The notes beneath the pieces were generated by a model that was not told where the DNA came from, did not search any database, and worked only from the letters and a program-made list of their open reading frames with translations. A program made the translations under genes and the position numbers. A stretch of 64,000 nt of DNA, from the NCBI GenBank assembly GCA_963921795.1, contig OY997655.1, positions 8,530,322 through 8,594,321 of the forward strand, read 5' to 3'. The first letter of the stretch is position 1. The number at the start of each line of letters is the position of its first letter. Shown piece by piece: positions 1 to 10,730 of this stretch. The DNA is from Nannobrachium achirus (Eukaryota; Chordata; Actinopteri; Myctophiformes; Myctophidae).

Positions 1-90
1 TGTGTGGACCTAGATATTTTTCTATGTGGATATCTGAAAAAACAGGATATATGAAATATCCAGCTCTGTGTAGCCATGGCCTAAAACAGC
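1..90. repeat. Fragment of a dispersed repeat related to 55407-55742
   Basis: The first 90 bases repeat phrases such as 'gatatctgaaaa', 'gaaatatccagctctgtgtagcc' (split) and 'ctagatatttttctatgtgg' that occur, mostly inverted, in the element at 55407-55742. It is an edge-truncated copy. No coding content is seen. Confidence 0.5.
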
Positions 91-749
91 TCTCTATAAT
101 GTGGGTACTGTGGCTTCCAGTGGTGGTTGGTCAGGTGATTGATTAACTACAGTGGTGGTGTGCTGTATGCTTTAGAAAATACACTCTCAAAGTATTACAA
201 AAATAGCAATGCATTTCTGTGTTGGAATTTTGAACTTGAATTTTCAGACAATTTTGAATATTCAAAAAATAGTTAAAATGAAGCCCTCAAGGAAGTCAAT
301 TAACACGCTGCGCTTCTCATTTATGACCCAGAAGATGTCAATATTTCCTCCCTTGACTGGACTTTACACTCGATTTTATTATATTAGTAAACCGTACTGT
401 ATGAATACTGTAGGTGTTCTGTCGCTAGTTTAAAGTATTTAGTCTAGTGCAGAGGGTCAAAGTGTCATAGAACTAGAAACACTGAAAAGACTAGAAAGGC
501 AATATATATATATATACTGTACATATAAATGCAGTGCATTACCATAAAGCTCTGCTTTTATAAAATATTATTTTACAGAGCGGGTCATGGTGGTGCCAGA
601 TTAAAGCATGATGACTGAAGCAGACTAAGAGGTCTGACTGTCTCTGTGTGTGGCTGAGGAGCAGTGTAGGGTTTCTGATTAGCAGGTTAAAGTGGCTAAT
701 CTCAGTAATTGGATCCACAGGAGGGGAGGGAGGGAGTGGGAGTGTTTCC
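91..749. other. Intronic stretch with no recognised feature
   Basis: AT-rich DNA with a short (TA)n tract at about 503-516. Short open frames here lack codon structure or family resemblance. I see no exon, RNA gene or clear repeat boundary. Confidence 0.5.
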
Positions 750-985
750 TGGTGACATATTTGGGCGGGGGCGGACCATGTCGCCAGTAAATGGGAAATG
801 ACCATATTTGGGGAGGGCTGACCACACTGCCAGTAAATGGGAAATGACCATATTTGGGGAGGGCTGACCACGCCGCCAGTAAATGGGAGATGACCATATT
901 TGGGTGGGCGGACCACACTGCCAGTAAATGGGAGATGACCATATTTGGGTGGGTGGACCACGCCCCAGTAAATGGGAAATGACGG
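750..985. repeat. 44-46 bp minisatellite, about five copies, with CArG boxes
   Basis: The phrase CCAGTAAATGGGAAATGACC starts at 784, 830, 876, 921 and 965, giving unit lengths of 46, 46, 45 and 44 bp, with a partial diverged unit before 784. Four units contain the perfect CArG sequence CCATATTTGG (802-811, 848-857, 894-903, 939-948). The overlapping open frames on the minus strand (539-1019) are by-products of the repeat. Confidence 0.9.
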
Positions 986-1128
986 AAGGCTGTCGGTGAC
1001 TGGTGACTGTGTTGAACATGATGTTAACTGAGTATATTTACTTAGATTACTGTATTTAAGTACATTTTTTAGTTTTTCTGTGTTTTGTGCAAGCTGATGA
1101 CTTTCGCTCTGCTACATTTTAAATAGTG

Positions 1129-1567
1129 AAGGGGTCTTCAACGATTTTCAGGCCAAGGATCGCTTGAGAGAACGATGAAGCAGGGATCCCTGCTATGAAA
1201 TGTTTCCATACATTCCATTCGTTCCATAGTTTGACATCACGATCATCACTGTATTTTGGATTGATTTTAAAGTGTAATTTCACTTAAACCACGTTACTTT
1301 GTAAACTGGACCTTTCATTCTGTACTTTCTGTCTGCTCTTTCTTCCCTCTCCAGAAAACCTCTTTTCTGAAAATAGACGATCTACAAGCTCACAATGCCT
1401 CGCAGTGCCAGCTCATAGATCTGCTATTTTTTTGGCTAAAGTTCTCCTCAGAATTTGGACGCTGTTGGGTCCAAGTGGTTCATGTAAAAAAAATTAAGTT
1501 GCTATAACACAGAGGTAGTAACTCTGAGGACACCTAGGGGTCCCGGACCCCCCGTTGAAGACCCCTG
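1129..1567. mobile_element. hAT-like non-autonomous element, GGGGTCTTCAAC family
   Basis: It begins with AGGGGTCTTCAACG and ends GTTGAAGACCCCTG, a terminal inverted repeat of hAT type shared with 6951-8447, 30806-31232, 32072-32528 and 42488-42912. It is diverged and no clear 8-bp target duplication is visible. A degraded copy of the window's recurrent hairpin lies at 1370-1431. Confidence 0.8.
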
Positions 1568-1721
1568 ATTCAGCGTTAACCACCAGCTAGCAGGGCGTTC
1601 TGTTCCATCTGCCCCCTCCCCTCTGATAGAGACCCATGTCACCATGACATCTGCCTGCATGGGATCCTGTTGGTTTTATTCGCAATTAATGTGAAAATGT
1701 CACCGCTTTGAAGGAGCTCCT

Positions 1722-1756
<35 letters not shown>

Positions 1757-2166
1757 CTCTCCTTTGCCCTCCCTTCACGTTTTCTTCAGTTCTCTCTGTC
1801 CTCCCCTGCTTTCCTATCTAACCTCGTAAACGGCACACTGTGCCTGGTGGAGTCATCATTAAAACACGCCGATACAAAACTACAAAGTAAATTGGTTTGA
1901 ACATTTGCTTCTAATTATCATGTTTGCTGCCCTTAGCCCGACCACCAATATATTCCACTCTGTGTATCGGACTGATTCTTTTTTTGTGGCTGCACACGTC
2001 ACGCGATGCACACGATAAGTGTGAAAATAAGACGGCGACGTAGACATTACTGAACATTATGGGATGTAACTGTACTCTGCATGGGTTATGATGAGTAAAA
2101 TCTGCTTTTTAATCAACAAACCTGGAAGCACCAATCCACATGTTCGACCTGCGTTGCAACGCATCA
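1568..2166. other. Intronic stretch with a (CT)n tract
   Basis: The only recognised element is a pyrimidine microsatellite at about 1726-1762. The rest shows no exon, RNA gene or clear repeat. Confidence 0.5.
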
Positions 2167-2750
2167 CTTCATTTAGAACGGGTACACTATATTGTGTATC
2201 ATTATTTTATGCTTTAACTATTGAAAAATAGCAGATATACAAGCTCACAGCGCGGCACTGAGTGCCGCGCTGCGAGCTTGTAGATCTGCTATTTTTTGAA
2301 AAATCGTGAAAATTAGAATTTCTTCCCGATTCTATAAGTGTCTTTTGAATCCTTCTAAGATTTTTTGAAAAACCCTATGTTTCTATGTCGGCAATCTGGC
2401 CAGCCATCGTCAAAGAAAAGGTCCTTTTCACTTTAACTGGAGCTCAGTTAGTCTGTTCTTGAGAGACTACTATGTCAGTGGTTCTCAAACCTTTTCATGT
2501 GCAGGACCCCCAAAATTATATGTATTTGGCCACGGACCCCCATCTCAAAATATCTAGTTCCAGGGACCCCCCAGAAGAAAAATGAGTTACAAATGTTCGC
2601 TTTAAAAATATATTTATTCAAAGATTTGCACACATTTTCACGTTTTTTTCAAAAATAGCAGATCTACAAGCTCGCAGCGCGGCACTCGGTGCCGCGCTGT
2701 GAGCTTGTATATCTGCTATTTTTCAATAGCTAAAGCATTAAATAATGCTT
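2167..2750 (+). mobile_element. piggyBac-like TTAA-family element with two hairpins (diverged copy)
   Basis: Same family as 16101-16705 and 21161-21763: an AACGGGTACAC start, a hairpin at 2224-2297, a middle containing CAGTGGTTCTCAAACC at about 2478, and a second hairpin at 2651-2724. Both terminal TTAA sites are degraded in this copy. No transposase is encoded. Confidence 0.75.
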
Positions 2751-2793
2751 TAGCAGTTTGTGTGATTCTGATGTTGGCTTTTACAGTCCTGGG

Positions 2794-3040
<247 letters not shown>

Positions 3041-3388
3041 TCACGCCCGTAATCATAGACCGGCGGCTGCATGGGAAAAGGTCAGCGGCGCTGATGGCTT
3101 CACAAGTCTAACATTAACATTGAACTTTGAGGGTCTTTGAACGCCAGCTTGGAGCTTCTGCTTCCAGACAAACATTCTGTTAAATCAAGTCAATTCGTCC
3201 TTGTTTTTGCTGCAGTCGTCCGTTAGGGCGTTACAAAGTCTGCTTGAGCCCACTCAGCACCCTTCCAGTTACGCCCCCCCCCTTAGTAAATCATGTTTTG
3301 GGGGTGAAAAATCAGTCGAAGTGTCTCTGGCCAATCACAGCGTGTCTTTCCCGGGACCTGCCCGAATCAGTGCTACGGTCCACTATCA

Positions 3389-3828
3389 CAGTGGTTCTCA
3401 ACCTGTGGGTCGGGACCCCCCAGGACGTTCCCCAAATTATTTTGGGGGGTCCCCAGACGATTACCTTAATGTGCAACATTGTTTTCTCACTCAACAGTAA
3501 ACAAGCCAACGTAAAGTTTAAGTGTATAGAGGGTCTCTGCACATTTCTGTGACAATATAAGGACTTTTTAACACCTCTACAATGACAAATTAAACATTGG
3601 CCAAATTGTCAAATATCAGAGGCAGAAATTGTGAAAATAGCCGATCTACATGCTCACAACGCCTCGCAACGCGAGGCGTTGTGAGCATGTAGATCGGCTA
3701 TTTTCCAAATAGAACCATGTTATACAAAATATAATGCCTCAACTCTCAGTGCTCGTCAGGGTGGGGGGGTCCCCAGTTAAAATAAGATTATTTTGGGGGT
3801 CGCAGCCTGAAAAGGTTGAGAACCACTG
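3389..3828. mobile_element. Complete hAT-like MITE with 8-bp target duplication and central hairpin
   Basis: The 440-bp element starts CAGTGGTTCTCAACC and ends GGTTGAGAACCACTG, a perfect hAT-type inverted terminus. It is flanked by exact 8-bp direct repeats CACTATCA (3381-3388 and 3829-3836), the hallmark of hAT insertion. The hairpin at 3634-3704 sits near its middle, with inner arms ACAACGCCTCGCA. It is non-coding and must have been mobilised in trans. A close partner is 28837-29093. Confidence 0.93.
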
Positions 3829-3836
3829 CACTATCA

Positions 3837-4358
3837 CACGAAACGTGGAGCTCTATGGAGGCCTCCCGTTGGTGACGGTCAAGGTCAGAGAGAGAGAGAG
3901 AGAAGGATGAGGCTGGATGGGTGATTTTGTCAAGGCAACGGGGACCAGTCTGACACTGGGAGTTGAACCAATGCACAGCTAGCAGGGGTTAAGAGGTGCA
4001 CCACCTACGTAGATACACTGCGGTGCGACAGCAGGAGCTAACAGCACTGATGCTGCATTGGAGGGAGTGGAGGGCAGAGTCCCCAGTTGGTGGTGGTGGC
4101 TAGACTGCACAAGTGGTTATGTCCTTTATTTAGTTATTTTATAATAAAGATTTACACTGTTAGGTCTGTTATCGTTCATCCGATTAAGACATCAAATAAG
4201 TGTGCACTGGTTTGTCAGGAAACGTATGGTATTTTTGAACAGCTGTTGACTGAACAGGGATAAACCGAGCCTGGCAGTGAAGAGTGGAGAAAACTTGAAA
4301 TCTAGAGATGGTCATGTTGTGGATATCTGCTGCGTCAGTGGCTAGCGTGCGCAGACTG

Positions 4359-4433
<75 letters not shown>

Positions 4434-4682
4434 GCGGTGTAATGTGCAGACTCTGTGTTTTTGGTCTTGGTACATGGGAGTGGGAGGCACTTTAAAGGGA
4501 GAACGGGGAAATGACTAGTGTGTGCGTGTGTGTGTGCGTGTGTGTGTGTGTGTGTGCGCGCGTGCGCACATCGTGCGTGCTTGTATGCGCTGACGGCAGC
4601 GGATGACCCCTCCATAACTCGTGCACCATTAGTGGTATTAAAAACACTCCAGTGTCCATTCCATCCTCTCCAACAGACAGAT

Positions 4683-4715
<33 letters not shown>

Positions 4716-4967
4716 GAGAGCGAGCGCTGGACGGGCAGAATGTGCCGCGTCGGCACAACACCGCTTCTGAGGAGGAGGAGGAGGAGATGGACCATGGGCA
4801 TCTTTTATTTTTATTTTATTTTTTATTTCAAAGACCTCCCAGTTTGATGCATTAATAGGCCACGGAACTCCCATTGATAAACGGTTTTATCTAAAAAATA
4901 AAACACAGTTTCTTTACAACTTATACGTGGTAGTACATCGCCAGTCTACAAGCTCAAAACAAGGGGC
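3837..4967. other. Intronic stretch with three microsatellites
   Basis: It holds (GA)n at about 3892-3904, (CA)n at 4363-4431, a TG-rich tract at about 4519-4562 and (GA)n at about 4681-4727. The 205-residue minus frame at 4184-4801 reads through these repeats and is not a gene. No exon is recognised. Confidence 0.75.
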
Positions 4968-5137
4968 GGCATTCGCTCAGGGGTAGAGAAACTGTCATTA
5001 GAACACAGAGGGTTCCCAAAGGGTTCCTAGTTCCAATCCGGGATCCCCCAGAGTTTGTGTGGAAGAGTCCTTAAGCAAGACTCTGAACCCCTAGTTGCTC
5101 CTAATGAGCAGGTTGGTGCCTTGCATGGTTGACGCAT
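4968..5137 (+). mobile_element. tRNA-derived SINE (family A), 3'-truncated
   Basis: The head resembles a tRNA promoter: an A-box-like CTCAGGGGTAGAG and a B-box-like AGTTCCAATCC. The SINE body, ...CAAGACTCTGAACCCCTAG... and CAGGTTGGTGCCTTGCATGG, follows. The family recurs at 13604-13835, 29551-29808, 56717-56935, 57038-57222 and 59126-59397. This copy loses its tail and abuts a second SINE. Confidence 0.85.
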
Positions 5138-5145
5138 TGTGAACT

Positions 5146-5290
5146 TTTTTTTTTTAAGATTTGTTTTTGGGCTTTTATGCCTTTATTAGATAGGACAGTA
5201 GACTGACAGGAAACAGAGAGAGAGATGGGGAGCGACATGTGGCCAAGGTCATCCAGATCGGGAATCGAACAGGCGACACGAAACGTTATA
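5146..5290 (-). mobile_element. tRNA-derived SINE (family B), minus orientation
   Basis: A poly-T start, 'aagatttgtttttgggc' and 'gataggacagtagactgacagg' are followed by GATCGGGAATCGAAC, the reverse complement of a tRNA B box. Other copies are at 12104-12302 (minus) and about 13930-14085 (plus). Confidence 0.8.
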
Positions 5291-5900
5291 TATTCGTTAT
5301 ATTCGGACCAGACGAGCGGGTCTTCCAGTTTTGCCAAGGAATACGGAGGTATAGGAACATAGCGTCAGGGAGAACTCCACTAACGCTATAGACCAGAGCT
5401 AGCATGGCTCTATTAGCTCAATGGTGAAACGTTCAGCTCTTGCGCAAGCAACCGGGTGCCAATCCGTGGTAGAGAACAGGAAAGTCACATAGAGCAGCTT
5501 TCAACAACACAGATGCAGTTTTATTTTTTAGCAAACATCCAAGTGAACATAACGTTACTGCACCAGACCCGTCTAGTGAATCTGCCGGCCATGTTCGTGC
5601 TGTTTGTCCCTGATAAGTAATAGTAATAATCCAGAATAAGGAAAAGGCCCCACAGGGCCTGTGTGTTCCACATGGATGGAAGGATGGCTGCATGCTTCCC
5701 TGCTGCATGCGCTGCTGCTGCTGCTGCTGCCGCCACAGGCCCTGCTTCCATGAGCTGTTTACCTCTATCAACACACCTGCCATGCTTTCCCTTTGATCCC
5801 TGCGCTCCGCTCCGCAGAGCCCTCGCAGCCATACTGGATGTTACCCTGGCTAAAGGAGGCTCCTTCTTCTGTATTTCATCCAAAGCTCTTTATGAAGAGA
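5291..5900. other. Intronic stretch with a (CTG)n tract
   Basis: A short CTG/GCC trinucleotide run lies at about 5709-5736, which makes overlapping alanine- or glutamine-rich frames on both strands. I see no splice-bounded exon here. Confidence 0.5.
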
Positions 5901-6115
5901 AGGCTTTCGAAAACACCCCGTTCCTCTCTAGCAGGTGCGTGGGTAACAAGGCATTAGGAGGAGATCTGACGAGTGGACAGATTGACCCGCACACTGCCAC
6001 TTGTACGTTTCAGAGAGTTTATTAATTATTAATGTATTTATATTAATAATATAAACTCTCTGAAGCGGACAAGTGGCAGTGTGCGGGTCAATCGGTCTCC
6101 TCGCCAGAGCTTGCA
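5901..6115. repeat. Repeat with a 43-bp imperfect inverted repeat
   Basis: Arms at 5980-6022 and 6051-6093 are reverse complements with about two mismatches, around an AT-rich 28-bp loop. The left half, from 'gaagagaaggcttt' through GATTGACCCGCACACTGCC, has a diverged relative at 53605-53735. Unrecognised family. Confidence 0.7.
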
Positions 6116-6364
6116 GGCTAGATCTGCTACTTTGAATCTGCTGTTTTTTGCTGTTTTTCTTTGGCCGTCGATGACGTCATCGACGGCTGCAAATCTGGAC
6201 AGCCTATTTTGAGAACCCGTGGGATGCTTTTAACCTCCACCTTCCCAAAACCAGAGAAAGACACAACGGTCTGAAATGGGACTTTGTGAGGATAGAAGGT
6301 GCTAGTGGGACCCTAAAAACGGTTTTAAAATAGGAAAAGTGAAATTTCATGGTGTATCACCATG

Positions 6365-6461
6365 GATGGTTTCCTCTGCTATCGGTGTATGAATGTGTGT
6401 GTGAATGGGTGAATGTACAATCTATGTAAAGAGCCTTGAATGCACCATTTACCTTTCAACA
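6365..6461 (+). mobile_element. SINE family A tail fragment
   Basis: It matches the 3' part of the family: GGTTTCCTCTGC, GGTGTATGAATGTGTGTGTG and 'aatgcaccatttacc'. The tRNA-like head is missing. Confidence 0.75.
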
Positions 6462-7001
6462 AGAACTGGCCTAACTTGTAATCATCCGCAAAGGACTCCT
6501 ATCAGAACCCCTGTGCCGTTCTATAAAACTCACCTGAGAGTGTGCCCTCTGACACCCAGCGGGTGACGTTGCGGCCAGCGCACCGTGCACCAGCACGATA
6601 AGCAAAGAGAAGAATGTGTTCTAATTAACTTTTCATAAAGCAAGCCAATTATCTGCTACTCAGACAGGCTTGGTGATGATGGAGGCTCCCGCAGGCAGAC
6701 AACAGGAGAAACCAATGCTAATAGTGCTGCCATTTGGCTGATAAGAAGCTCTCTGTCTCGCTATCACCGTGTCGGCTGTCAACATGGTCTCCGTCCGTGT
6801 ACGTTTATGTACTGTACTGTATGTCTGCCTCGTCTCTCCCTGTGCAGGAGTGCCTGCCCTCATGTAGATTATATTCATACTTCATATCTGGATTTTCACC
6901 TGAAGTGGATCTACGTACTGTACAGCATGTGAAATAATAGTGCTTTATACCCGGGGTCTTCAACTTTCTAAGGCCAAGGACCCTTTCGTTGAGAGAGATG
7001 A

Positions 7002-8090
7002 GATGAGATGAGATATACTTTATTAATCCCCTAGGGGAAATTATGACGTTTCAGCAGCATAGTGTGAAAAATACATAAAAAACAACTAGACAACAGTAAC
7101 ACAACAGACACCAAGGACACAAACACACAAGGTCCTGATCGACAATACTGTACATGAGGGAGAAAGTTCTTATAAGTCATCATTGTACAGTCTGATGGCA
7201 GTTGGAAAGAAAGAGAGTCTGTATCTCTCCGTATGCATTTTCGGAGGGAGGGTGAGCCTCTGGCTAAAGGTGCTCGCCCTTTCCTGCAGATCACCATAGA
7301 GAGGATGGGAGGGGTTAACCATGATGGAGTTCAGTTTGTCCCTGATCCTCCTCTCAGCCACTGACTGCAGCCCTTCGATTCGGAGGCCAACCACTGAGCT
7401 GGCCTCCTTGATGGTTCTATTTAGCTTGTTCAGCTCCCAGGCCTTAATGCCACCTCCCCAGCATACCACTGCATAAAGCACAATGCTGGATACAACAGAC
7501 TGGTAGAACATATACAAAAGTCTGCTACACACATTAAAGGATTTGAGCCTCCTCAGGAGGTACAGTCTGCTCTGTCCCTTTTTGTAAACAGCCTCTGTGT
7601 TGTTTCTCCAGTCCAGATCTTTGTTCAGGTGAACGCCTAGGAACTTATATGTGTCCACAATCTCCACCTCTTCCCCCTGGATGGTGATGGGTACTGGGGT
7701 CTTCTTCTTGCTCTTTCTGGCATCAATCACCAGCTCTTTAGTCTTCCTGATGTTCAGCAGCAGGTGATTTTGTTCTGCCCAACTGATGAAGTTCTCCACC
7801 ACACCTCTATACTCCTCATCGTTGTCGTCGGTGATGCATCCAACGATCGATGAGTCATCAGAAAACTTCTGAAGGTGGCATGTTCTCGTTCTGAAGCTGA
7901 AGTCAGAGGTGTAAATAGTGAACAGAAAGGGTGAGAGCACAGTTCCCTGGGGTACTCCTGTACTTCCCATGAGCACGTCAGAGCGGCAGCCTTGTAACCG
8001 GACATACTGTGGCCTCAGGGTCAGGTAGTCTGTAATCCAGGCCACGATGTTGTGGTCAACATGCATCGCTGTAAGCTTTTCAGCGAGCAG
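7002..8090 (-). mobile_element. 5'-truncated non-LTR retrotransposon (LINE) nested in a hAT element
   Basis: A 10-bp target duplication AGAGAGATGA (6992-7001 and 8091-8100) brackets the insert. On the minus strand it reads a reverse-transcriptase C-terminal region, then a 3' end with 'aatttcccctaggggatt' and a tail of ATCTC repeats at about 7000-7020. That 3' end is common in teleost L2/Rex1/CR1-like LINEs; I cannot assign the exact clade. Truncation at the 5' end is typical of target-primed insertion. Confidence 0.9.
7170..8090 (-). pseudogene. LINE reverse transcriptase, C-terminal part, frame still open
   Basis: The open frame continues to 8135, but its first residues come from the host hAT element. 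The LINE part is about 307 codons without a stop. Numbering from the in-track start at 8135, GVPQG lies at residues 60-64 and the catalytic block appears as FSDD at residues 91-94, where most LINEs have YADD or FADD. The thumb-like region includes KFLGVHL, and the C terminus has LPPKMHTERYRLSFFPTAIRLYND-type sequence (shown in part). The N-terminal reverse-transcriptase blocks, endonuclease and ORF1 are missing, so it cannot be an autonomous element. The intact frame suggests a fairly recent insertion. Confidence 0.88.
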
Positions 8091-8732
8091 AGAGAGATGA
8101 AGCAGAGACCCCCACAACCTGTTCATAGATTCCATATAGTTTCATTGTTCGACAGCACGATCATCAGTGTATTGTGGATTCATGTTTTCAGATATTTAAC
8201 CACTAGAACCGTCAATACTTAATAAACTTGACCTTTTACTCTGTATTTAGTCTGCTCTTTTTCCCCTCTACACCAAAGCTTTTTTCAGCAAATAGCCGAT
8301 CTACAAGCTGCTATTTTTGGCTAAAGTTCTCAGAATATGGAAGCTAGAAAAAAAAAAAATAATTCTATCACACAAAGATTTGGAGGACCCCCTGTAGTAA
8401 CTCTGAGGACCCCCTAGCGGTCCCGGACCCCATGTTGAAGACCCCTGCTTTATACCTTTCCTTGTTGCATGTGGGGTGCTGGGGGGGGGGAGTTCTCTCT
8501 TCCGCTGCATCAGTTCCCACCCCCTAGATGGGGTTTAAAGGGCCTTTCTGTGTGGAGTTTGCATGTTCTCCCCGTGTCCCCTAGGGTTACAAAAACGTGG
8601 GATAAAGATTTTGGAAAAGGATAAATCAACCATGTGCTTCTCTAGGCCTGTACAGAGTGATGTGACTGTAAAGCTACCTATGAAATGGATTGTGATTGTG
8701 AAGCCTCCGTGTTGTTTTCTCTCCCTCTGTAG

Positions 8733-8785
8733 ATGTGACTCTGAAAACCGTTACCTTGGGAACCCACTGCGAGGAACCTGTTACT
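8733..8785 (+). CDS. atrnl1: atrnl1 coding exon: end of the last EGF/laminin-type unit
   Basis: This 53-nt exon lies between a polypyrimidine-AG acceptor (8731-8732) and a GTGAGT donor (8786). It starts with the last base of a codon and ends one base into the next (TAC T|AC). It reads CDSENRYLGNPLRGTCY, and the next exon completes a second tyrosine to give TCYYNLLIDYQ. The C-x-NRY-x-GNPLRG-TCY pattern is the laminin-EGF ending found just before the membrane-proximal region of attractin-family proteins, where cysteine pairs form disulfides outside the cell. In a wrong frame the exon would read DVTLKTVTLG. Upstream exons (CUB, kelch, C-type lectin, PSI and EGF domains in this family) are not in the window. 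Confidence 0.87.
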
Positions 8786-9128
8786 GTGAGTAGCACGCAC
8801 GAGACGCACGCACGCACTCACAGACTCACACACGCATGCACACACACACACCACTTTTCCCCTCATATCCTAGTTGTGTGCATTGTTATGGACAAAGCAA
8901 AACTTAGATTTCATTTTCGTTCAGTGCATTTTTACGGGTGTGAATCTGTAGGAGACAGAGCTTTCCAGAAGCGTGTCTGTCTGAGGTCAGATGGGTGGGC
9001 CACGAAAAGGACTCCACAAGGGTTGATTAAGGGCAACACACACCGGTTGCGGACTTGCTGCAGACATTTTTCACAGCGCGACGAAGCCTGGGAAATAGAA
9101 CAGTGGTGTATCGGAGCCTTTAGACTCC

Positions 9129-9169
9129 GATACTAACTGGTCCCCGACAATCGGGGACCAGTTAGTATC
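9129..9169. repeat. Perfect 19-bp hairpin with CAA loop
   Basis: GATACTAACTGGTCCCCGA at 9129-9147 is followed by CAA and then its exact reverse complement at 9151-9169. It is unrelated to the common hairpin of the window. No poly-U tract follows and no gene ends here. Confidence 0.9.
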
Positions 9170-9672
9170 AAAACTTCCACCTCATGTCCGTGAGTCAGTC
9201 AGTCACGCCTCATGTCACGCTCAAGTCCTGTCACGTCTCTGAAAGCCACGGGGAGGCGGCACAGAGCTTTGTGAGTGAGTGTGAAAGCAGCAACAACTTT
9301 CACCAGGACAACAAGTACACCAAGCGCTGTAAGAGGAAGTTATCCCCCACATTGTCCCTCGGATCTTACGTACCGACTGCGATGACGACAAGTCTGTGCC
9401 GTATTTAGAAGTATCTGTCGACCTGACGGTCGCTGATCGCCATTAGGGTGTGTTAGTTGTTCTACACTACAGTATATGCACTTTACTTTCTCCCTCTCCC
9501 CTCGCAACCCGTCCCCCTGCTCATCACATGAGCAGATGGTGCACTTTGGCACCGAGGCGGTGACGGCATGACACTCGTCGAAATGTCAAGATCATCAGGA
9601 CTGAGATTGAGACGGAGGGAGGGAGGGCTGTTAGCGAGCTTAGTTTCCAAATCCTCCTCCCCTCACTCTCTC

Positions 9673-9956
9673 TTAAAGGAGTAGTTCACCCCAACATGAC
9701 TTTTTTCCTATTGATTACTCACGCCATGGAGACTTGAGTTCACTGATATATTTTTTGTATTTGTCCAAATCCTAAGACAAAAAAATGTATTATAGTAAAT
9801 TTACCCCCTTTGATTCCGGATGGGGACCCGCATTTTTCGTAATTAAATGATTGTCTTCGGAATGCGACAAAAAACAAAGATATTATTGAACTGGACTTTC
9901 CATGGCGTGAGTAATCAATAGAAAAAAAGTCATGTTGGGGCGAACTACTCCTTTAA
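9673..9956. mobile_element. TTAA-bounded foldback MITE, GGAGTAGTTCACC family
   Basis: It starts TTAAAGGAGTAGTTCACCCC and ends GGGGCGAACTACTCCTTTAA, with arms pairing over most of its 284 bp ('attgattactcacgccatgg' against 'catggcgtgagtaatcaat'). Family copies: 24945-25224 and a fragment at about 26290-26438. The TTAA borders suggest piggyBac-type mobilisation but do not prove it. Confidence 0.85.
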
Positions 9957-9961
9957 AGGAC

Positions 9962-10565
9962 AACTTTGTTTTTTTTACAACAAGGGTTCATATTTTAGAT
10001 TAGAGAAAAGAAAATATGAGTGTTAAAATGTTTTCATTTACTTCATTCTGTCAATTTAGTGATTTTGGGGGCATGCATGCAAGTGGCTAAATATGTATTT
10101 TGAGACACTATAGACGGGTTTCTTGTTTACAAACATTGAGACTAAATGCACAGGTGACTGTATCATGTAATCAATTCCGTCCAATCCCCAAACCTGTTGT
10201 TTTGGGGAGCGCTGGTTTCATTGGCTAATTTTGGTACAGACCCTGCGCACGCATCTAGTTTTATCAGTGTAACGTGGACCAGAAACCCGTCTATAAGCCC
10301 AATCCCAAGATGCACCACAATCTTTCATGGGCAGATGTGATTTATAGAGGCTGGTGTAAATTGTAACAAAGACATTGCCGGCTTATTGTGTCTAAAAAGT
10401 CATATTTAGCCACTTGTACGCATGCCCCCACCTACTGAAATCAAAACACTAAAATCACTAACAATAGAAATAGAAAACAGTAAATTAAAACATTTTAAAA
10501 CTCATCTTTTCTTTCCTCTAATTACAATCTAACATATGAACCCTTGTTGTAAAAAAACAAAGTTT
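9962..10565. mobile_element. Large foldback element, about 600 bp
   Basis: The left end 'aactttgttttttttacaac' pairs with the right end 'gttgtaaaaaaacaaagttt'. Pairing continues through AAGGGTTCATATT and the GGGGGCATGC/GCATGCCCCC block for about 180 bp per side, around a unique centre. It abuts the MITE at 9673-9956. Family not recognised. Confidence 0.8.
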
Positions 10566-10730
10566 CAGCATCACAGTATATCTACCCACCAAGCCTCCTT
10601 CACTCTATAATAAAGTCCTTTATTGTCATTGTCCTAAAATGTCCTCATTGTTGTTATGTTGCTCCTGTTACTGAGATGACAAGCAGGACCTGTCACCGGT
10701 GTTTTTCTGCCCCCCGATGGGAAGGCTAGC

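Larger units (their letters stand above)
6951..8447. mobile_element. hAT-like element interrupted by a LINE insertion
   Basis: Termini CCGGGGTCTTCAAC and GTTGAAGACCCCTG are flanked by an exact 8-bp duplication CTTTATAC (6943-6950 and 8448-8455). The element is split by the LINE at 7002-8090; removing that leaves about 400 bp, the normal family length. Its hairpin has collapsed to a 30-bp remnant at 8289-8318. Confidence 0.92.

Noticed and set aside
4184..4801. 205-residue minus frame
   Set aside because: It reads through (GA)n and (CA)n/(TG)n microsatellites; no family resemblance.
8735..9136. 133-residue plus frame starting MTLKTVTLGTHCEEP
   Set aside because: It overlaps the true exon 8733-8785 in the wrong frame; only the CDSENRYLGNPLRGTCY frame joins the next exon.
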